NCBI RefSeq assembly: GCF_010730055.1 | Contig: NZ_AP022575.1 | Span: 124,001 to 188,000 of the forward strand | DNA length: 64,000 nt | Direction of reading: 5' to 3' | From: Mycobacterium shinjukuense | GTDB lineage: Bacteria; Actinomycetota; Actinomycetes; Mycobacteriales; Mycobacteriaceae | Shown here: positions 41,578 through 50,138 of the stretch, one piece after another | Layout: each line of letters opens with the position of its first letter | Numbering within the stretch: position 1 is the first letter of the stretch | Program-made: the position numbers and the translations under genes | The notes under the pieces: generated by a model | What the model was told of the DNA's origin: nothing | Databases searched by the model: none | What the model saw: only the letters and a program-made list of their open reading frames with translations

Positions 41578-42915
41578 GTGACACGGGTGTCAAAGAGCGG
41601 GGACAATAGGGCAGCGGGCGCCCGCCAGACGCGAGACCTCGTCAGGGTCGCCTTCGCTCCGGCCGTGGTGGCCCTGGTCATCGTCGCCGCGATCACGCTG
41701 CTGCAGTTGCTGATCGCCAACAGCGACATGACCGGCGCGTGGGGCGCCATCGCCAGCATGTGGCTGGGCGTGCACCAAGTCCCGATCTCCATCGGGGGCC
41801 GCGAACTGGGGGTCATGCCGCTGTTGCCGGTCCTATTGATGGTGTGGGCAACCGCGCGGACCACGGCGCGGGCCACCTCACCGCACTCGTCGTGGCTGGT
41901 CATCCGGTGGGTGGTGGCATCGGCGCTGGGTGGGCCTTTGCTGATGGCCGCGGTTGCCCTGGCGGTGATCCATGACGCCTCGTCGGTCATTACCGAGTTG
42001 CAGACGCCCAACGCCCTGCGAGCGTTCACCGGTGTGCTGGTCGTTCATGCCATCGGGGCCGGGATCGGGGTGTGGTCGCGGGTGGGTCGACGGGCGCTGG
42101 CCGGCTCCCCGCTGCCCGACTGGCTGGGTGATTCGGTGCGTGCCGCCGCCGCCGGGGTGTTGGCGTTGCTCGGGCTCTCCGGGATGGTGACGGCGGGTTC
42201 GCTGGTTGTGCACTGGGGCACGATGCAAGAGCTCTACGGGATCACCGACTCGATCTTCGGCCAATTCAGCCTCACGGTGCTGTCGGTGCTCTACACGCCC
42301 AACGTCATCGTCGGCGCCGCCGCGGTCGCCGTCGGGTCCAGCGCCCATATCGGCTTCGCCACGTTCAGCTCGTTCACCGTGTTCGGCGGCGATCTGCCGG
42401 CGTTGCCGATCCTGGCCGCCACTCCCACGCCACCGCTCGGGCCGGTCTGGGTTGCGCTGCTGATCATCGGCGCGTCGTCCGGCGTCGCGGTGGGGCAGCA
42501 GTGCGCGCGGCGGGCGCTGCCGATCCTCCCCGCGACGGCCCAGCTGGTGGTCGCGGCGGCCCTGGGTGCCGTGGTGATGGCGCTGCTCGGCTACGGCGGC
42601 GGCGGCAAGCTGGGCAACTTCGGCGACGTCGGTGTCGACGAGGGCGCCCTGACGGTCGGCGTGTTCTTCTGGTTCGCCACGATTGGTGGGGTGACCGTGG
42701 TGATGGCCGGCGGGGTCAAGAGGCGACCCAGACGTCCCAAACCCCACCCCGCCCCGCCATCGCCGCCCGACGACGAACCGGTCGCCGAGCGCGATCTGGC
42801 CGCCGACGCCGCGGAGGGCGACGTGTCGCCACCCGATGCCGACGCCATCGTCGACGTCCCCGCCGACGAGGACGACGCGGGCCCGCCCATGACCGACCCA
42901 CCCCAGCCCGACTGA
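41578..42915 (+). CDS. perM: PerM-like integral membrane protein (Rv0955-like)
   Basis: 445 residues with about nine membrane segments (VVALVIVAAITLLQLLIAN, PLLPVLLMVWATAR, GVLALLGLSGMVTAGSL, AVVMALLGYGGGGKLG...) and a long acidic C-terminal tail (EEPVAERDLAADAAEGD-like). The sequence FGQFSLTVLSVLYTPNVIVGAA is strongly conserved in the family. PerM is needed in M. tuberculosis for persistence and cell division under low Mg/acid. GTG 41578; downstream GTGs are possible. Followed by a tandem duplication, then purN. Confidence 0.9.
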   Translation: MTRVSKSGDNRAAGARQTRDLVRVAFAPAVVALVIVAAITLLQLLIANSDMTGAWGAIASMWLGVHQVPISIGGRELGVMPLLPVLLMVWATARTTARATSPHSSWLVIRWVVASALGGPLLMAAVALAVIHDASSVITELQTPNALRAFTGVLVVHAIGAGIGVWSRVGRRALAGSPLPDWLGDSVRAAAAGVLALLGLSGMVTAGSLVVHWGTMQELYGITDSIFGQFSLTVLSVLYTPNVIVGAAAVAVGSSAHIGFATFSSFTVFGGDLPALPILAATPTPPLGPVWVALLIIGASSGVAVGQQCARRALPILPATAQLVVAAALGAVVMALLGYGGGGKLGNFGDVGVDEGALTVGVFFWFATIGGVTVVMAGGVKRRPRRPKPHPAPPSPPDDEPVAERDLAADAAEGDVSPPDADAIVDVPADEDDAGPPMTDPPQPD

Positions 42916-42920
42916 GCCCC

Positions 42921-43096
42921 GATGGTCGGGCCCCCTCGCCGCCTGCGCGGCTGGGGGACCCCCATCTCCGGCCACTTCCGTGGCCGGCATCGTCGCCCGA
43001 CTGAGTCTGGATGGTCGGGCTCGCCCCCTCGCCGCCTGCGCGGCTGGGGGGACCCCCATCTCCGGCCACTTCCGTGGCCGGCATCGTCGCCCGACT
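42921..43096. repeat. Tandem ~85-bp duplication between perM and purN
   Basis: Unit 1 is 42921-43002 and unit 2 is 43010-43096. Each runs from GATGGTCGGGC to GCATCGTCGCCCGACT and contains the hairpin CCGGCCAC-TTCC-GTGGCCGG. They differ mainly by a 4-base and a 1-base insertion. The purN start is 12 bases after unit 2. Confidence 0.9.
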
Positions 43097-43107
43097 AGGC
43101 TCGGCGT

Positions 43108-43755
43108 GTGCTGGCACCGCTTCGTGTACCCCCGAGTGCACCGGCGCGGCTGGTGGTGCTGGCATCGGGTACCGGTTCGCTGCTGAGCTCACTGCTGGGC
43201 GCCGCCGTCGGCGACTACCCGGCGCGGGTCGTCGCGGTCGGCGCGGATCGCGACTGCCGGGCCACCGAAATCGCAGCGAACGCATCGGTGCCGGCCTTCA
43301 CCGTGCGGCTGCGCGACTACCCCAGCCGCGACGCGTGGGACGCCGCCATCACCGAGGCCACCGCGGCGCACTCGCCCGACCTGATCGTCTCCGCCGGCTT
43401 CATGAGAATCCTTGGACCGCGGTTTCTTTCACGATTCTGCGGACGCATCCTGAACACGCACCCGGCGCTGCTGCCCGCCTTCCCCGGCGCGCACGGCGTG
43501 GCCGACGCGCTGGCCTACGGCGTGAAGGTCACCGGCTGCACGGTGCACCTGGTGGATGCCGGCACGGACACCGGACCGATACTGGCGCAGCAGGCCATTC
43601 CGGTGCTCGACGGCGATGACGAAGCGACCTTGCATGAACGCATCAAGGTCACCGAACGGCAACTGCTGGTGGATGTGGTGGCCGCGGTGGCAACCCGTGG
43701 TGTGACGGTGACCGGACGAATAGCGACGATCGGACGAAAGGCGACCATGGGATGA
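43108..43755 (+). CDS. purN: Phosphoribosylglycinamide formyltransferase
   Basis: Third step of purine synthesis: formyl transfer from 10-formyl-THF to GAR. 215 residues: ARLVVLASGTGSLLSSLL, DLIVSAGFMRILGPRFL, then ILNTHPALLPAFPGAHGVADAL with the catalytic Asn/His, and HLVDAGTDTGPILAQ with the catalytic Asp. GTG start at 43108. The stop overlaps purH (ATGA). Confidence 0.96.
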   Translation: MLAPLRVPPSAPARLVVLASGTGSLLSSLLGAAVGDYPARVVAVGADRDCRATEIAANASVPAFTVRLRDYPSRDAWDAAITEATAAHSPDLIVSAGFMRILGPRFLSRFCGRILNTHPALLPAFPGAHGVADALAYGVKVTGCTVHLVDAGTDTGPILAQQAIPVLDGDDEATLHERIKVTERQLLVDVVAAVATRGVTVTGRIATIGRKATMG

Positions 43756-45323
43756 GCACCGACGGCGTAAGAAAGCCGATCCGCCGGGCGTTGATCAGCG
43801 TGTACGACAAGACCGGCCTCGTTGAGCTGGCCCGCGGTCTCAGTGCGGCCGGCGTCGAGATCGTTTCGACCGGGTCAACGGCGAAGACCATTGCGGGCAA
43901 AGGTATTCCGGTGACCCGCGTGGAGGAGCTGACCGGTTTCCCCGAGGTGCTCGACGGTCGGGTCAAGACGCTGCACCCGCGAGTGCACGCCGGCCTGCTG
44001 GCCGACCTGCGCAAACCCGAGCACGTGGCGGCACTGGACAAGCTCGGGATCGCGGCGTTCGAACTGGTCGTGGTCAACCTGTATCCGTTCAGCCAGACCG
44101 TCGAATCCGGTGCCGGCGTGGACGACTGCGTCGAGCAGATCGACATCGGTGGACCTTCGATGGTCCGGGCGGCTGCGAAGAACCATCCCTGCGTGGCGGT
44201 GGTCACCGACCCGCTCGGGTACGACGGGGTGCTGGCCGCGGTGCGCAGCGGCGGATTTACCCTCGCCGAGCGCAAAAGGCTGGCCGCACTGGCGTTTCAG
44301 CACACCGCCGAGTACGACATCGCCGTCGCCAACTGGATGCAGTCCACGCTGGCGCCCGAGCCGCCCGACGCGGCGTTCCCGCACTGGTTCGGCGGATGCT
44401 GGCGCCGCTCGTCGACGCTGCGCTACGGCGAGAACCCACACCAGCGGGCGGCGCTGTACACCGATCCCGCCGCCTGGCCCGGGCTGGCGCAGGCCGAACA
44501 GCTGCACGGAAAAGACATGTCCTACAACAACTTCACCGATGCGGACGCGGCCTGGCGCGCCGCCTTCGACCACGAACAAACGTGCGTGGCGATCATCAAG
44601 CACGCCAACCCGTGCGGCATCGCGATTTCGTCGGTCTCGGTCGCCGACGCCCACCGCAAGGCCCACCAATGCGATCCCCTGAGCGCCTACGGCGGTGTCA
44701 TCGCGGCCAACACCGAGGTCAGCGTCGAAATGGCGGAGTACGTCAACACCATCTTCACCGAAGTCATCGTCGCGCCCGGCTACGCCTCGGGCGCCCTGGA
44801 CCTGTTGACCCGCAAGAAAAACATCCGGGTGCTGGTGGCCTCCGAACCGATGCCTGGTGGCACCGAGCTGCGTCCGATCAGCGGGGGGTTGCTGATCCAG
44901 CAACGCGACCAGCTCGACGCGCCCGGTGACAACCCGCTGAACTGGACGCTGGCGAGCGGATCACCGGCGGACCAGGCGACGCTGACTGACCTGGTCTTTG
45001 CGTGGCGGGCCTGCCGCGCGGTCAAGTCGAACGCGATCGTGATCGTCGCCGACGGGGCCACCGTCGGTGTTGGCATGGGACAGGTCAACCGGGTGGACGC
45101 CGCCCGGCTGGCGGTCGAACGCGGCGGGGACCGAGTCCGCGGCGCGGTCGCGGCATCCGACGCGTTCTTCCCGTTCCCCGACGGACTCGAGACACTGACA
45201 GCAGCGGGGGTCAAGGCGATCGTGCATCCGGGCGGCTCGGTGCGCGACGAGGAGGTGACCGCGGCGGCGGCCAACGCCGGCGTCACCCTGTATCTCACCG
45301 GCTCCCGCCACTTCGCGCACTAG
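43752..45323 (+). CDS. purH: Bifunctional AICAR formyltransferase / IMP cyclohydrolase
   Basis: Last two steps of IMP synthesis. 523 residues: the MGS-like cyclohydrolase domain at the N-terminus (ALISVYDKTGLVELARGLSAAGVEIVSTGSTAKTI, GRVKTLHPRVHAGLL), then the transformylase domain (LRYGENPHQRAALY, KDMSYNNFTDADAAWR, IIKHANPCG with catalytic Lys-His, SNAIVIVADGATVGVGMGQVNR). ATG overlaps purN by four bases. Confidence 0.97.
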   Translation: MSTDGVRKPIRRALISVYDKTGLVELARGLSAAGVEIVSTGSTAKTIAGKGIPVTRVEELTGFPEVLDGRVKTLHPRVHAGLLADLRKPEHVAALDKLGIAAFELVVVNLYPFSQTVESGAGVDDCVEQIDIGGPSMVRAAAKNHPCVAVVTDPLGYDGVLAAVRSGGFTLAERKRLAALAFQHTAEYDIAVANWMQSTLAPEPPDAAFPHWFGGCWRRSSTLRYGENPHQRAALYTDPAAWPGLAQAEQLHGKDMSYNNFTDADAAWRAAFDHEQTCVAIIKHANPCGIAISSVSVADAHRKAHQCDPLSAYGGVIAANTEVSVEMAEYVNTIFTEVIVAPGYASGALDLLTRKKNIRVLVASEPMPGGTELRPISGGLLIQQRDQLDAPGDNPLNWTLASGSPADQATLTDLVFAWRACRAVKSNAIVIVADGATVGVGMGQVNRVDAARLAVERGGDRVRGAVAASDAFFPFPDGLETLTAAGVKAIVHPGGSVRDEEVTAAAANAGVTLYLTGSRHFAH

Positions 45324-45439
45324 CCGTGCACCGGCCGTACACCGGCCGCGATAGTGAAATCCACGACGTGACACGCCGGAAACGCGTCGTGACATTCACT
45401 CTCGTCGCGAGAAGAAAGACGGCGTCGTAGCGTGGAGTG

Positions 45440-46822
45440 GTGACTTTACCGAATAACCTGCCCCGAACCGTCGGGCAATTGCGTGCCGCCGGTCACCGGG
45501 AACGGGGGGTCAAGCAGGAAATCCGGGAGAACCTGCTGACCGCACTGGCCGACGGTGACGACGTCTGGCCGGGCATTCTGGGCTTCGACGACACCGTACT
45601 GCCACAGGTGGAGCGGGCGCTCATCGCGGGGCACGACTTCGTGTTGCTCGGCGAGCGCGGCCAGGGCAAGACGCGGCTGCTGCGCGCGCTGGCGGGGTTG
45701 CTGGACGAGTGGACCCCGGTAATCGGCGGAGCCGAACTGGGCGAGCATCCCTATCGGCCGATCACGCCGGAGTCGATCCGGCGGGCCGCGCAGCTCGGCG
45801 ACGACCTGCCGATCGCCTGGAAGCATCGCAGCGAGCGTTACACCGAGAAGCTGGCCACCCCCGACACCAGCGTCGCCGACCTGGTCGGCGACATCGACCC
45901 GATCAAGGTGGCCGAGGGGCGCAGCCTCGGGGATCCCGAGACCATCGCCTACGGGCTGATTCCACGGGCGCACCGCGGCATCGTTGCGGTCAACGAGCTG
46001 CCCGATCTTGCCGAGCGCATTCAGGTGTCCATGCTCAACGTCATGGAGGAGCGCGACATCCAGGTCCGCGGCTACACACTGCGGCTGCCGCTGGACGTGT
46101 TGGTGGTCGCCAGCGCCAACCCCGAGGACTACACCAACCGGGGCCGGATCATCACCCCGCTCAAGGACCGCTTCGGCGCCGAGATCCGCACCCACTACCC
46201 GCTGGAGCTGGAGGCGGAGATGGGTGTCATCGCCCAGGAGGCGCACCTGAGCGCGCAGGTGCCCGACTACCTGATGCAGGTGATCGCGCGGTTCGCCCGC
46301 TACCTGCGGGAATCCCGCTCGATCGACCAGCGCTCGGGTGTGTCCGCGCGGTTTGCCATCGCGGCGGCGGAGACGGTTGCGGCGGCGGCCCGGCATCGCG
46401 GCGCTGTGCTGGGGGAGACCGATCCGGTGGCCCGGGTGGTCGATTTGGGCACGGTGATCGACGTGTTGCGCGGCAAGCTGGAATTCGAGTCCGGTGAGGA
46501 AGGCCGCGAACAGGCGGTGCTGGAGCATCTACTGCGCCGTGCCACCGCCGATACCGCGTCACGGGTGCTGGGCGGCATCGACGTCGGCCCGTTGGTGGCC
46601 GCCGTCGAGGGCGGTTCCGCGGTGACGACGGGCGAGCGGGTGTCGGCCAAGGACGTGCTGGCCGCGGTGCCGGGGCTGCCGGTCGTGGACAGGATCGCCA
46701 GCAAGCTGGGCGCCGAATCCGAGGGGGAGCGCGCCGCGGCGTTGGAACTGGCGTTGGAGGCGTTATACCTCGCGAAGCGCATCGACAAGGTCTCCGGGGA
46801 GGGCCAAACCGTCTATGGCTGA
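45440..46822 (+). CDS. MoxR-family AAA+ ATPase (Rv0958-like)
   Basis: 460 residues. Walker A GERGQGKTRLLRAL, Walker B-like GIVAVNELPDL, sensor VVASANPEDYTNRGRIITPLKDRFG, and C-terminal lid helices. Often called Mg-chelatase subunit ChlI-like, but with the VWA partner downstream it fits a MoxR-VWA chaperone pair. GTG at 45440 (GTG pair at 45437/45440) follows TAGCGT by 5 bases, so leaderless initiation is plausible. The C-terminus overlaps the next gene by 8 bases. Confidence 0.88.
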   Translation: MTLPNNLPRTVGQLRAAGHRERGVKQEIRENLLTALADGDDVWPGILGFDDTVLPQVERALIAGHDFVLLGERGQGKTRLLRALAGLLDEWTPVIGGAELGEHPYRPITPESIRRAAQLGDDLPIAWKHRSERYTEKLATPDTSVADLVGDIDPIKVAEGRSLGDPETIAYGLIPRAHRGIVAVNELPDLAERIQVSMLNVMEERDIQVRGYTLRLPLDVLVVASANPEDYTNRGRIITPLKDRFGAEIRTHYPLELEAEMGVIAQEAHLSAQVPDYLMQVIARFARYLRESRSIDQRSGVSARFAIAAAETVAAAARHRGAVLGETDPVARVVDLGTVIDVLRGKLEFESGEEGREQAVLEHLLRRATADTASRVLGGIDVGPLVAAVEGGSAVTTGERVSAKDVLAAVPGLPVVDRIASKLGAESEGERAAALELALEALYLAKRIDKVSGEGQTVYG

Positions 46823-48797
46823 ACCGGTTAAGGGGCGCTCACTACGCTACTCGGCGTACACCGGCGGGCCCGACCCGCTGGCTCCGCCGGTGGATCTGCG
46901 TGCGGCGCTCGAACAGATCGGACAAGACGTCATGGCGGGCAGCTCGGCGCGCCGGGCGCTGTCCGAGCTGTTACGGCGGGGCACCAGGAACATGACCGGT
47001 GCTGACCGGCTGGCGGCGGAGGTCAACAGACGGCGACGGGAGTTGTTGCGCCGCAACAATTTAGACGGCACCTTGCAGCAGATCAAGAAGCTGCTCGACG
47101 AGGCTGTGCTGGCCGAACGCAAGGAGCTGGCCCGCGCCCTAGACGACGACGCCCGGTTTTCCGAGCTGCAGCTCGACGCGCTGCCGTCGTCGCCGGCCAA
47201 GGCCGTCCAGGAGCTGGCAGGCTACCACTGGCGCAGCCCGCAGGCCCGCGAATCCTACGAGCAGATCAAGGATCTGCTCGGCCGCGAGCTGCTGGACCAG
47301 CGCTTTGCCGGCATGAAGCAGGCGCTTTCCCGCGCCACCGACGCGGATCGCCAGCGCGTCAACGAGATGCTGGACGACCTCAACGACCTGCTGGACAAGC
47401 ACGCCCACGGCCAGGACACCCAGCAAGACTTTGCAGACTTCATGGCCAAGCACCGCGAGTTCTTTCCGGAGAACCCGCGCAATGTCGAGGAACTGCTGGA
47501 CTCACTGGCCAAACGGGCCGCCGCCGCGCAGCGGTTCCGCAACAGCCTCACCCAGGAACAGCGCGACGAACTGGATGCCCTGGCGCAGCAGGCATTTGGC
47601 TCTCCGGCGCTGATGCAGGCGCTGAACCGGCTCGACGCGCATCTGCAGGCCGCCCGCCCGGGTGAAGACTGGACCGGCTCCGAGCAGTTCTCCGGGGATA
47701 ATCCGTTCGGCATGGGCGAGGGCACCCAGGCGCTGGCCGATATCGCCGAGCTGGAGCAGCTGGCCGAGCAGCTGTCGCAAAGCTATCCGGGCGCCAGCAT
47801 GGACGATGTCGACCTGGACGCGCTGGCCCGCCAGCTCGGTGACCACGCCGCCATCGACGCCCGGACACTGGCCGAATTGGAACGCGCACTAGTCAATCAG
47901 GGCTTCCTGGATCGCGGTTCCGACGGCCAGTGGCGACTGTCGCCAAAGGCCATGCGACGCCTCGGCGAAACGGCGTTACGCGATGTGGCACAACAACTGT
48001 CCGGTCGCCGCGGCGAGCGGGATCACCGTCGTGCCGGCGCCGCCGGCGAGCTGACCGGCGCGACGCGGCCCTGGCAGTTCGGCGACACCGAGCCGTGGCA
48101 CGTCGCCCGCACGCTGACCAATGCCGTGCTGCGCCAGGCCGGAACGGCGGCCGTGCGCGACCGCATCCGGATCACCGTCGACGACGTCGAGGTCTCCGAG
48201 ACCGAAACGCGCACCCAGGCCGCGGTTGCGCTGTTGGTGGACACCTCGTTTTCGATGGTGATGGAGAATCGTTGGCTGCCGATGAAGCGCACGGCGCTCG
48301 CGCTCAACCACCTGGTGTGCACGCGGTTCCGCTCGGATGCCCTGCAGATCATCACGTTTGGCCGCTACGCCCGGACGGTGACGGCGGCCGAGCTGACGGG
48401 TTTGGAGGGTGTCTACGAGCAGGGCACCAACCTGCATCACGCGCTGGCGCTGGCCGGACGACACCTGCGCCGGCACCCCAGCGCGCAGCCCGTCGTGCTG
48501 GTGGTGACCGACGGTGAGCCGACCGCTCACTTGGAAGACGTTGACGGCGAAGGTTCGTCAGTCTTTTTTGATTACCCGCCGCATCCGAGGACCATCGCCC
48601 ACACCGTGCGAGGGTTCGACGACATGGCGCGCCTGGGTGCCCAAGTCACAATCTTCCGATTGGGCAGTGACCCCGGTCTGGCTCGGTTCATCGACCAGGT
48701 CGCGCGACGGGTGCAGGGCCGCGTGGTGGTGCCCGATCTCGACGGGCTGGGAGCGGCCGTGGTGGGCGACTACCTTCGGTCGCGACGGCGGCGGTAG
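46815..48797 (+). CDS. VWA-domain protein partnered with the MoxR ATPase (Rv0959-like)
   Basis: 660 residues. A long helical N-terminal half is rich in Leu/Gln/Arg (LRRNNLDGTLQQIKKLLDEAVLAERKELARALDDDARF). The C-terminal von Willebrand factor A domain has the MIDAS motif DTSFS (ALLVDTSFSMVMENR), Thr in EQGTNLHHAL and Asp in VVTDGEPTAH. The arrangement with the overlapping MoxR gene marks a MoxR-VWA system that matures or remodels a protein partner; the client is unknown. Confidence 0.88.
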   Translation: MAEPVKGRSLRYSAYTGGPDPLAPPVDLRAALEQIGQDVMAGSSARRALSELLRRGTRNMTGADRLAAEVNRRRRELLRRNNLDGTLQQIKKLLDEAVLAERKELARALDDDARFSELQLDALPSSPAKAVQELAGYHWRSPQARESYEQIKDLLGRELLDQRFAGMKQALSRATDADRQRVNEMLDDLNDLLDKHAHGQDTQQDFADFMAKHREFFPENPRNVEELLDSLAKRAAAAQRFRNSLTQEQRDELDALAQQAFGSPALMQALNRLDAHLQAARPGEDWTGSEQFSGDNPFGMGEGTQALADIAELEQLAEQLSQSYPGASMDDVDLDALARQLGDHAAIDARTLAELERALVNQGFLDRGSDGQWRLSPKAMRRLGETALRDVAQQLSGRRGERDHRRAGAAGELTGATRPWQFGDTEPWHVARTLTNAVLRQAGTAAVRDRIRITVDDVEVSETETRTQAAVALLVDTSFSMVMENRWLPMKRTALALNHLVCTRFRSDALQIITFGRYARTVTAAELTGLEGVYEQGTNLHHALALAGRHLRRHPSAQPVVLVVTDGEPTAHLEDVDGEGSSVFFDYPPHPRTIAHTVRGFDDMARLGAQVTIFRLGSDPGLARFIDQVARRVQGRVVVPDLDGLGAAVVGDYLRSRRRR

Positions 48798-48798
48798 C

Positions 48799-49467
48799 TC
48801 AGTAGGCGTCGCGGGTTCGGCCGCCGGGGGATTCGTATAGGTATGGGTAGTGCACGTCGGGATCGTTGGGCGGCCGCATGTTCAGCGGTGGCGGCGCGGT
48901 GCGCCAGGCGGCCGGGAGGTGGCAACCGGTGTCGTAGGAGTAGGCCAGCAACTGCCCGTGGTTGACGAGATCGATCAAGGTGCCGTCGTCGCGGATTTGA
49001 GAGTCATTCGGGGAGCCCAGCGGCAGCGGGGGGTCACCGGGTGCGGAGGTGTTGGGCCGAAAGCCTGCCGCCTTGAACACCGGCGCTAGCTCGGTAACAA
49101 TCTGCAGCCATTGCTCTGAAGTGGGTGCGGGTTCGCCGAAGAAATGATCGCTTTTTTCTTGCCGACCGATGGTGCGGGTGAACGGGTCGTTGCAGCCGCC
49201 TGGCGGGTGTCCGAGCGGGCTGCGCGAGAATATAGTCTGCGGCGCGTATTTCGCGATCACCGCCCGAATCGTGGCGTCCAAGTTGGCGAGCTGCTGCTGG
49301 ACTGTCTCCAGATCGGGTCTGCCATTGACGATTTTCTGCAGGCGGTCCAATTCGTCGCGCCCGGGGTTGGCGTACGGGTCGAACGTATTGGGCTTGATGC
49401 AGCCGGCGAGTAGCAGGGTCACGCCGAGGAGCATCGCAGTCAGGTGCCGGGGTCGTGGACAGCTCAT
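48799..49467 (-). CDS. LprP-type lipoprotein, copy 2
   Basis: 222 residues; lipoprotein signal LLGVTLLLAGC with Cys near residue 22. Then KPNTFDPYANPGRDELDRLQKIVNGRPDLETVQQQLANLDATI and the C-terminal block YDTGCHLPAAWRTAPPPLNMRPPNDPDVHYPYLYESPGGRTRDAY, identical at the end to the neighbouring paralogue. The start at 49467 shares one base with the upstream stop (TGATG). Function unknown; predicted cell-envelope location. Belongs to the LppA/LprP family, in which tandem copies are common. Confidence 0.85.
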   Translation of the reverse strand: MSCPRPRHLTAMLLGVTLLLAGCIKPNTFDPYANPGRDELDRLQKIVNGRPDLETVQQQLANLDATIRAVIAKYAPQTIFSRSPLGHPPGGCNDPFTRTIGRQEKSDHFFGEPAPTSEQWLQIVTELAPVFKAAGFRPNTSAPGDPPLPLGSPNDSQIRDDGTLIDLVNHGQLLAYSYDTGCHLPAAWRTAPPPLNMRPPNDPDVHYPYLYESPGGRTRDAY

Positions 49468-50138
49468 CAGTAGGCGTCGCGCGTTCGGCCGCCGGGGGAT
49501 TCGTACAGGTATGGGTAGTGCACATCGGGATCGTTGGGTGGTCGCATATTCAGCGGTGGCGGCGCGGTGCGCCAGGCGGCCGGGAGATGGCAACCGGTGT
49601 CGTAGGAGTAGCCGAGCGGGCTGCGGTTATCGCCATTGACCAGACGAATCAACGTTCCGTCGTCGCGGATTTGAGAGAAATTCGGGGCGCCCAGCGGCTG
49701 CGGGGGGTCGCCCGGTGCGGAGTTGTTGGGCCGAAAGCCCGCCGCCTTGAACACCGGCGCTAGCTCGGTGACAATCTGTAGCCATTGCTCTGGCGTGGGC
49801 GCGGGCCGACCGAAGAACACGTCGCTACTGACTTGGCGACCGATCGTCCGGATGAACGGGTCGTTGCAGCCGCCCGCCGGATGGCCGGTCGCCAGGCTCG
49901 AGAACCGGGTCTGCGGTGAATACTTCGCGATCGCCGCACGAATCGTGGCGTCCAGGTTGGCGAGCTGCTGCTCGACCGTCTCCAGATCCGGGCGCTCATT
50001 GACGATCTTCTGCAGGCGGTCCAACTCGCCCCGCCCGGGGTTGGCGTACGGGTCGAACGTGTTGGGCTTGATGCAGCCGGCGAGTAGCAGGGTCACGCTG
50101 AGCAACCCGGCGGCCAGGAAACGGTGTATTCGGCTCAT
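49467..50138 (-). CDS. lprP: LprP-type lipoprotein, copy 1
   Basis: 223 residues, lipobox LLSVTLLLAGC. About four in five residues match copy 2; the main differences are in the 95-115 and 170-190 regions. ATG at 50138 overlaps the stop of the hydrolase gene by four bases. The tight coupling hydrolase-lipoprotein-lipoprotein suggests joint function, possibly protection of the cell from the hydrolase or helping its export. Confidence 0.85.
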   Translation of the reverse strand: MSRIHRFLAAGLLSVTLLLAGCIKPNTFDPYANPGRGELDRLQKIVNERPDLETVEQQLANLDATIRAAIAKYSPQTRFSSLATGHPAGGCNDPFIRTIGRQVSSDVFFGRPAPTPEQWLQIVTELAPVFKAAGFRPNNSAPGDPPQPLGAPNFSQIRDDGTLIRLVNGDNRSPLGYSYDTGCHLPAAWRTAPPPLNMRPPNDPDVHYPYLYESPGGRTRDAY

